From Syngnathus acus (lineage: Eukaryota; Chordata; Actinopteri; Syngnathiformes; Syngnathidae): 64,000 nucleotides of DNA. The position numbers and the translations under genes were made by a program. Positions within the stretch are counted from its first letter, which is position 1; each line of letters begins with the position of its first letter. The stretch lies in NCBI RefSeq assembly GCF_901709675.1, contig NC_051101.1, positions 12,794,501 through 12,858,500 on the forward strand, read 5' to 3'. Positions 55,701 to 64,000 of this stretch are shown here, piece by piece. A model generated the notes under the pieces. It saw only the letters and a program-made list of their open reading frames with translations, was not told where the DNA came from and did no database searches.

Positions 55701-58102
55701 GAGGGTTTGGTATTTGAACTAGCGTACCAACTAAAACTAGCTTACGGGAAGTAGCGTTAAGGGTTTGTATCGCGCTTCCAGACGATTCCAGGGAGGATGA
55801 GGCCGAGGATGAGGAGGATCCGGGATATGCAGCGTGGTCACGGCGCCCGAGGAGGAAGACGAATCCGGTGCGATGCGGCGCTCGTCTGAATTATGAATAT
55901 CTGAGGACTTTTGTCGGCCATTAAAAAATAAAGTCCTAAATGTTTAATGAGGCGCCTCGTATATTATTGATAGCGCGCCGCGTTGACAAGTGTGCGAGCG
56001 CGTCCGCCGCAAACGCGTCACGCCGTTGTACACGCGTGTACTCCTGCGAGATGCTCTCATTAGTGTCTATGACAATTGATAACATGCTAGCATGCTACAT
56101 AGCAACCTGACATTTGGAAGTGGTTAAGCCTAACCCTCTTGGTTGAGATCTAAAATCAATTTATGATAATTGTATTAAATGCTAACGGTTGACATGCTAG
56201 CATATGGAAAGAAAGTAACAAGAAAGCAACTCGGATTCAGTATTTTTAAACAACTGACAAAAACTATCTCGATGTGCGTGAACGTGTGTGTGTGTTTGTG
56301 TGTGTCTGCGCATCAGCCCGTCGCGCTTTCAACTTTGGTGAAGGGATTTCCTCTCCGTGACTCAAAGGGAATTATCTCCGACTGTCATCTGCAGCGATAA
56401 AGACGCATCGACACCATAGCATCACCGCGCATATTCTTTCATCTGTGCGTGTCTGTAGGTGTGTGTTTTCCAGCATGTTTGTGTATTTTTCCTCTGTGCG
56501 CTCATTTCACTTTGCTCCTGTCAAGTCATCGCGTTCCTTTGACGATGCGACAAAGTCGGAGTATGATCATTTCGTTATTTCAAACAAAATGGCGGTTAGT
56601 AAAATCAACTGTCAACAGGGTAATCGACACGTTAGCACACCGGCTGTTAGCATATTAGCAATTGATCAGTTCGAGTCTTCCCGAATGAACACTTAAAACC
56701 ATTAAAACAGCGGTCGAAATAATTATATTCTGTTATATGTCAGTGAAATGCAACTATTTATAGGGAGACTTGGGGCGTAAATAATCACACAAAGACGTGC
56801 AAATCCAGTGAGCGCGCTAACGCAGAAACACTGTCACAAATAGAAGAACACACAAACTGTGATGAATGGAATTAATCCACCCAGAGTCTCTGATCAAGTT
56901 TGATGCACTTGTGAATATCAGACACACACACACACACAAAGGCTCAGATTTGTTCCATTATGTGAACAAACTGCAGCACACATTCATCCAACAAACAGCA
57001 GCATTCGGCCAATTTGGTCCAATCTTGTAAAGCTGCTGTGTGTGTTTGTGATGTGTGTACTTTAGTGTGTGTGTGTTGAAGAGTGGGGGTGGTCTCCTGA
57101 GTCCTGTCATGGCTTAAATCCATTGTAGGCGATTGTGAAGTGTTTGCCACAAAGCAGATTGTTGAGCCTCACATGGCGTGTTTGTGTGTGTGAGATGTTT
57201 CAAATATGATTTCATAATCGAAAGAAAGTAGAAGAGTGTTGTTAAAATAACATTTATCGTTTTAAATATCATTTGAAAGCTCATCATAATATAAAATCCT
57301 TAGCAATTTTGTCTTAGCATTAATTTAATGTTAGCATCGCCAACAGTTAGCAGTCTACCAACAGTTTCTTCAGAGGCCAAACATTCGCGCTAGCATGCTA
57401 GCTATTAGCATCATTTCATTGTTGTCCTACATGAACACAGTGATGTTATCTGTCTCAACTACAAGAAGATAATCGTACAACAAATGTCAGCTCCGAGCGT
57501 CGCCTCAGGAGAAACTGCCATGAGTGAAAACATCAGAAGTGACCAAAGTTCAGGTTCTCCTTGTTGGTTGATTTTTTTTTTTCCTCTCCCCTTTTCACTT
57601 GTTCTCATTATGTCTCACTTCATCCACTTCTCTTCTCCCGATTGGACTTAACGGCAAAGTGACGGTGACTCACGTCCCTGAGACGGTCAAGGAAATGCTA
57701 ACGCCTGCCTGATTCATCATCTGCACTGACGGAACGCAAAAGCACACACACTAACACACAAACACACAAACTTTCAATTCATTTCCTATTTTGCTGCTTA
57801 CCACCTGTTAGCATGTTAGCATCTGCAATCACCTTTGGCTTAATATCTTATTCTTTGGTGATATACCCAACTTTTGTTTTAATTTTATTAACTGGCAGTA
57901 GCCGACAGCGCAAGCGAGCAGCAGGGTACGACGAGAAGACGAGCGGGATCATATTCATGGACGCAGCTCCCGCTCCCCGAGGAGGAGGCGACACCAGGAG
58001 GAACTTGTCATGGAGCCCAGACGCTCGAGTATGCTCCTCCATTATGAAAGAGCGCAATCTCACTCAGTCGGTCGGGGAGACGCAGAGCAGCGACAAAAAG
58101 GA

Positions 58103-58125
58103 GGGGGGGGGGGGGGGGGGGGGGG
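58103..58125. repeat. Poly(G)23 tract
   Basis: Uninterrupted G run, preceded by an A-rich stretch. Confidence 0.9.
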
Positions 58126-59509
58126 ATATAACTGCCGTTCATTCTCCCATATTTAATGTGTTTGACTCCTTTTTGCCAAGATGAAACAAAAAGGAGGTGC
58201 ACCAGGAGATGGATGAAGGATGAGAAGAAACGGAAGGAGCCAGTGAGAGGAGGGATGGCTGAAAAGAAAGGAATCAAGGGAAGATGCAAGTGAAGAAAAG
58301 AAGAAGAAATGGATGAGAGGAGGATTTGAAGAAAGAGAGGAGTGAAAGATAAAATGTTATAAAGCCTCCCGTGCACTGGAAAACACACATGAGTGTGTGC
58401 GTGTGTGTGTGATGCAAGCCTGGCGGGCCCTGCTGTAATCGAGGCCGGATGGACAGCAGGGCGAAGAGTTGCAGCAACCCTGCAGGCTACACACACACAC
58501 ACACGCTTCATTATTTTTGGGGTGTTGGTGTTACTTGTTCATTCTTTCACCAGACTGACTTCATCTCGCCATCCTTTGTCATCTCTTCTTTTTTCCCCCT
58601 CTTCCCTCTCACTTGGCTTTCTCGTCATCTTTCCCTCCTCTTCATCTTCCTTGACTGGACTTCATCGTCACTTCCTGGTTTTCAACTTCAGCTTCATCAA
58701 CTCCCTTCTTTATCTTGACTTCCTAACCTTGCCCTCTCTTTTGTCATCCCTCTCTCATTCTCTTCGTCCTCCTCCTGTTCACACCTCAGGTGAGAATGGA
58801 TGATGGCAAATGTCTTCATTTGAAAGCTTATCAACACTCATTCCTCAAGTGAGAATAAAAAACGAATCAAATAAAGCTCCAGCACCCTTCCTTGTTAATT
58901 TTCACTCCTCTCTCGCAGCTAATTATCAACGCCTTTGATCTGTCCGTTAACCCCCCCCATCTCCCCCTCCCCCCCTGTTAACGCTTCAATTAGTCAGCAA
59001 GCATTCGGGTGAAGATTGATCCCAGCCCACCAGACTTCTTAATGGACCTAATTAAACAGACAGACCAAGTGTGTGTGTCGGAACAATGGGTTGAACCGGG
59101 TGGTTACCACGGAAACGCCTCTCCAGTAGAACACCCGCCTTCCAAAAATTACACTAAAAAAAAAACACAAACTCCAAAATAGTTTTGGCTGTAAATTATG
59201 AATGAGTGTGTCGGCTCGACGTTTCCCCGCCGCAGGAAGTGATGTCACATTTATTATGCGCCGGTGAGAAGGCGTCCTGAGCTTACAAATGCAGCAAACC
59301 GAGATTTAACATGGGGCTGAATGCTACGAGCATTATTTTCATTATTCTTCATATTCATCTTAAAAGGGGGAAATGAACATATTTTATATTCAGAATATTT
59401 TTTGATGATATGTTCTGTGCAGTGTTGTGATTAATGTTTTAGTTGTGGGATAAGAAATAAACAAATTTTTATCTTGCTAAGGCGGCGGCCATTTTGTCAC
59501 TTAATGACA

Positions 59510-59565
59510 TCACAGTTACCAGGGCTCAGGTCATAACCAATCACGGCTCAGAAACTGAGATGTAT
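59510..59565 (-). repeat. Dispersed repeat fragment (copy 2, inverted relative to 24.6 kb)
   Basis: GGGCTCAGGTCATAACCAAT followed by CACGGCTCAG; its reverse complement matches the copy at 24580-24650. Confidence 0.5.
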
Positions 59566-61481
59566 TATCGAAGAAGAAACTGTATTAAAAGATGAAAAGC
59601 CACGACTGGTCAGAAAGTCGGCCGTTTTAGTTCAAAGCCTCCATTTTAGGGTCATTTCTCCATTTCTAGTTGTCCTTCAAAGCCAAACCCATCTGGAGTT
59701 TTTCCTCCATTGACTACCAAATTCCATGTAAACTCGACTGGAAGAAGATTCGAAATTGTAAAACTGTAAAATATTCATCACTACCCATGGGGAGCTTTGA
59801 TGACTCTCCAAACTCGGCTAAGCTTTGAGCTTGACCAAATGTCTTCTGACATAATACATCTGCTGAACCACCACATTTCCATTAACGCCGTCGCATATTG
59901 CGCGTTTCATGCACTTGAAGGAGCGCCTAATGCGAGCGGGGACCGCAAACGCTTCAAAACGTCATCCATCCGACTCGTCATAATTTGTCCGAATATGTCT
60001 GAGGGGCATGAAAAAGATGAGAAACGCATCAATTCAATGACGCCAAGCAGCCAGCCATGAAGCTGCTCCCGTGTGTGTGTGTGTGTGTTCATGCTTAAGA
60101 GACAATGAGGCGTATTGAGGACAAGAAGGGCATGACAAACACAGAGTTTATGCCCTCTGTCATGTCAATAATGACTCTCACACACACACACACACACACG
60201 TACACACACACACACTGGCAATAAGTGGCGCCTGCTGCGCCCCGTCACCCGCAGGACCCCAGGGCGCTCTCCCATCCCTCGCCATTGTGCCCCCAATGTC
60301 GTTTCCCACCCCCAAGGTCCCGCCCCCCCAAATGTGATTGGCAGCTGAGGTTAAAGGGCGGCCCTGTTGTGTGAAAACATAAACGGTGGGAAACACAAAA
60401 GACAACAAGCGAGAATCCCAATTAGCAGGAGCGTCCTCATCGAAGGCTGAAGAAATGTTGACGGGTTGAAAAATATATTATTTGGATGAGAAATTAAGCC
60501 TTAGTTTCTGATTTTTATACATTTAATTTTTGGAGGAATTAAGACGTCATTTTCTATTCGATAATGATTAAGAAATGACATTATTTCAGGAAACCCATGG
60601 GGGGGAAAAAACAAAATTATTTGCAAATTAAGATGCATTTTAAACTTTCATAAACTGTCATTTTAATGAGTCCAAATGCTCATGAGAAAAAAAAAAATTG
60701 TGCAGCACACATCATCAGTCTGCATCATTTTACATTCAAATGAGGGGTTTAATTGCATCTGGTGTATACGAACACACTTGCATGCATGAGCACACACACA
60801 AACACGCAAGTCGATGCCCTCCCGCATGAACCCTCCCAAAACTGCTGTCAATCAAAGGTGCAAACAAACACAAAAGGCCCGCGAGTGGCCGCTCAGATCA
60901 GGCGAAGCGGCGCCCCTTCAGCCTGTCATGGCCGCTCAATGGAGCCTTTTGTGCGGCTCTTTAGCCCGCGTCGGGGGGCATAATTGGCCCGTGCAACCCC
61001 AACAAGGCAGCATTCGAAACAAGTTGTGTACACATTTCAAATAAAGCTAGCTAAAATGGCATTTCAGCTAACATTTATGAGTCAACATTTTCAGTGCTTT
61101 TTTAAGAATACATGGATTTTCGCTAATCGACTGTATACTTAATTCCCTTGTTGTCATATTTGAGCCCAAACGGCACCTTAAAACTAAGTCAACAGTTTTT
61201 GGTGTTGTTTTAGGGCTACGGAACAAATCATCCCGTTTGTTTATTGGCTGGTTTGTTAGCTTAGCGCTAGCCAGCTAAAGCCCCTCACCTCTCTGCGGGC
61301 CGTTAAATCCAACCAGATGCCCGTGTGCGCTAATCCTGCATGCAGCAGAAGGGTAGGGGGGCCTGGCCAGAGCCCTGTGGTACCCCAGGCCACAGAGCGG
61401 ATTCCGGTGGTGTCGGTTTTAGGTTTTTAGGAGACCTGACACCATCCCACAGCAGATGGAGGACACTGCTGTGTGTTTTTC

Positions 61482-61483
<2 letters not shown>

Positions 61484-61559
<76 letters not shown>
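61484..61559. repeat. (TG)38 microsatellite
   Basis: Long uninterrupted dinucleotide run, the longest in the window. Confidence 0.97.
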
Positions 61560-61560
<1 letters not shown>

Positions 61561-64000
61561 ATGCGTGTGCGCATGTAATACAAATAAACAAAATGCCGCC
61601 TGTGCTCCGGTGAGCAGGATTATTGTTGTTCAAGTGAACAGCAGTTGTTATGAGTTTCCGGCCAGTAATCCCAAAATACAGCATTAATTATTAAACAAAC
61701 TAGAAGCAGGAAATCATTTGAAGCCATTGTTGGACTTAATATTGGAAGCTAACATTTATCTTGCTTAGCGCTAATGTTAGAGAAGCTCGAATAAATGAAG
61801 CGACTAAAGAACTTAAAGTTAGCTTAACTGTCACATTGAAGCTAATATTGGAAGCAAAAGACTGACTTTAACTTGAGAAACTACGATTGAAGATTTTCTA
61901 GATTCGCGGTTTACTTTATCTTCGATGTGCTAGCATATGAGCTAATACTATTAGTGAGTCAGAGTGTGAAGAAAAAAATACAAATGGTGGCGAGACTTGT
62001 GCCCTGGACTTTAATGAGGTAGGCTGTTGCTATCACTGCTAATTAAGTCCGCCGCTTCGCTAAAACGCAGCGCTAATCCTGTTAGCCCGCAATCGAGGAG
62101 GAAGCGGAGGGAAAGGAACCAGGGCAAATTAGCGGAGAAGATGTGAAAATGAAACGATAGGAGGAGTGGCTGGGCTCCTCGCCGCACTTTTATTTCCCAA
62201 CTAGCCGAGCAGGAAATCGTTAGCCGCATCGTGTCGCCGTGACGCTACGCGGTCTCCTGATTAGCCGCCAAATCTGCATCTTGTTCTTTCCTCACAGTCT
62301 CCTCGACTTCTTCTCATCTTTGGAGCTTTATGGAGACAAATTGGGTGTTAGCAGAGTCTGTCGCCAGCGCGCGCACACATTCAACATCATGATGACCCCA
62401 ATAAAAACCTCATTCAATTAAAAAGTGAGCTCCCCTATGGACATTTTCTATCATTTTTGTCATATTTCAAAGAAATGTGACTTTTCATTTGAGAGTAATG
62501 TTCCATAAAGTGAGCATTGTTCTAGTTTGTCACCGTTTAAAAGTCAGACTGAAATTCATTCCCATAGATTCATCACACTTTTTACTCACTTTATTTCCTT
62601 CGACTTGTTTGAACAACTTGAACTATTACTTGCGCAAACCCTTTTTCCCGCCTGTGTATGTTCACTTGAAAGCATCTTTGGCAACATCTTTTCTATGTGT
62701 GTGTGTCCGGTTGCCTTATCTGTCCCAGTCGCAGACTCCAGAGCCTGCGGTACACATTCCACCAGCTCTGAACACAACGCCAGCTGGCACACACACACTC
62801 ACAATCGCACACACATACGCAAAAAACACACACGCACTGAAGTCTCAACCAAGCCTGCACATCGGAGGATAGCGCTCGAGGAAGTCAGAATGCGGAAGAA
62901 GAGGAACGTGTTTTTGATCAAAGCAACCTTTCAACGGTGAACTTTGACCCTGAGCTTGTGTGCGTGTGTTTGTGTGTAGCAACAGGGGTGTAATGTGAAG
63001 CAGACGCTTTGCAGGGGAACCGGATGAAGACGATAAGTGACAATGATGTGCAGATGGAGGCGGAGGTGAAAGTGGAGCTAGCACACTCAGCGGTTCTGGG
63101 TTTGAATCTCGCAAAATAGAGGACATAAGCAAGAAGTCAGTAAAAAGAAAAAGATACAACCGTGATGCTCCGATTAAGCTAATTTGCATAATCCCGCCCC
63201 CACGTCAAGTTACCAAAAGGTAAGCAGAGCAGCAATGCTAGCACACATTAGCCTTGGCTAACAGCGTTAAGCTAAATTGTCGACGTGAGCCGTTTGTGGT
63301 GCATGGCCCGACACCATTTTTTTTCTAGTCAGCTTATTTTCAAAATGTAGCTTTTTTTCTTTTTGGTCTCCTTTAAAGCAAGATGAAGATGAGGAGATGA
63401 AGGGGAGGAAGTGGAGGAAGTGCTGCTGAAGAGTCTGCAGGCTGTATGTTCAGCTTTACTCCATCAAGCTTGTTTTGAGCCCCGACCAAAAAAAGAAAAA
63501 AGAAAAAATCATCGTGCTGAGTCAGGTGTGCGTGCTTGTAAATGCGCGCCACTGCTGTTTGACCCGAGGACGAGACGTGAGGATGAAAAGAAAGTTCAAG
63601 ATGAAGGAAGAGGATGTTCACACTGAGCGAGCGAGCCGACACATCACAACCAATTTGAAGTGGGACGCTGGCGACCGCGAAAGGTCAAAGGCTCCGAGGG
63701 ACGTCTGAGGACAACGCGAGCGCTGCCTCCAGCTGTTGGACTCATTAACAATATTTGCTAATTAGACGGAATTTTTAAAAATTGCAACTCAGCAGATCTT
63801 GCATGTTCTCGGGGTGCGTTTGGAAAAAAAAAGTCAACGCAGCAAACTTTGCCTTTCAGTACATGGAAAGAAGCAAAAAGAAAAAAAAACCCTGAGCTTC
63901 TCTTAGGTTCAAGCGCTCTCCCGTCTCCTCGCTAACCTGCCCCAGCGTGCCCACGCCGCCGCTGTCATCTCGCCGCGCCGCCGACGTCCATCACCCGCCA

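Larger units (their letters stand above)
51778..64000. other. Probable large 5' intron of the type III cadherin; no supported gene
   Basis: Over 12 kb with no cadherin-like or other recognisable exon on either strand. It holds a duplicated AT-rich unit (52469-52560), a fold-back element (52563-52706), a poly(G) tract (58103-58125), a second copy of a dispersed repeat (59510-59565) and a long (TG)n (61484-61559). Several moderately GC-rich blocks with homeodomain-type motifs (about 58900-59045, 60880-61000) look like candidate conserved non-coding elements; this is inference. Confidence 0.55.

Noticed and set aside
58008-58511. 167-codon minus-strand frame and overlapping plus-strand frames at 58.0-58.8 kb
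   Set aside because: Driven by poly(G)/poly(C), CA repeats and CT-rich sequence.
63937-64000. Possible exon at the right edge ending ...GGGCAG|GTTAGC on the minus strand
   Set aside because: Only one frame is open (phase 2 at the donor), while the first sure cadherin exon needs phase 1, and the translated text is Arg/Ala-rich and not cadherin-like. Too little sequence to decide.
1-64000. CRISPR arrays, operons, plasmid or phage features
   Set aside because: The window is eukaryotic with spliced genes; direct repeats seen are microsatellites or transposon fragments, not spacer arrays.

Overview
The window is vertebrate nuclear DNA, almost certainly from a teleost fish with a compact genome. 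The genes have canonical GT-AG introns, mostly 70-300 bp. CA/TG microsatellites are frequent, fragments of common fish repeats are scattered through the non-coding DNA, and the gene products are clearly vertebrate. I cannot name the species. All gene names rest on reading the translated exons; no database search was possible.

Layout. (1) 109-2207, + strand: the last four coding exons of tbx20, a cardiac T-box transcription factor; the gene starts left of the window. (2) 5722-7080, - strand: the C-terminal part of herpud2, an ER-membrane protein of the ERAD/stress pathway. I cannot find exons for its N-terminal ubiquitin-like domain. (3) 8415-9486, - strand: a two-exon CHK/EcKL-type small-molecule kinase. 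(4) 10186-12072, + strand: a complete acad9 reading frame (mitochondrial acyl-CoA dehydrogenase and complex I assembly factor) with no introns. It is head-to-head with the kinase, across a 0.7 kb spacer that carries NRF1- and YY1-type motifs. (5) 13187-18114, - strand: a complete 22-exon dpy19l1 (ER C-mannosyltransferase), tail-to-tail with acad9. (6) 20821-21330, - strand: a single-exon FRAT/GBP-family GSK3-binding protein. (7) 21331-28759: an intergenic stretch with repeat fragments, a tRNA-Glu pseudogene, an RFX-like minisatellite and CTCF-like motifs. (8) 29412-51777, - strand: 33 exons of a type III (non-chordate-type, Hz-/DN-cadherin-like) classic cadherin, from cadherin repeats through the EGF/laminin-G membrane-proximal region, a transmembrane segment and a catenin-binding tail. 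(9) 51778-64000: at least 12 kb with no exon I can support, probably a large 5' intron of the cadherin; its N terminus is missing here.

The genes do not form one pathway. tbx20, herpud2 and dpy19l1 are also neighbours on human chromosome 7p14 (established knowledge), so this is a conserved synteny block. acad9, FRAT and the type III cadherin are not part of it in human. The observations most worth checking are the apparently UBL-less herpud2, the intronless acad9, the intact type III cadherin (a class reported missing from mammals), a fold-back element at 52.6 kb and the clustered CTCF-like sites.
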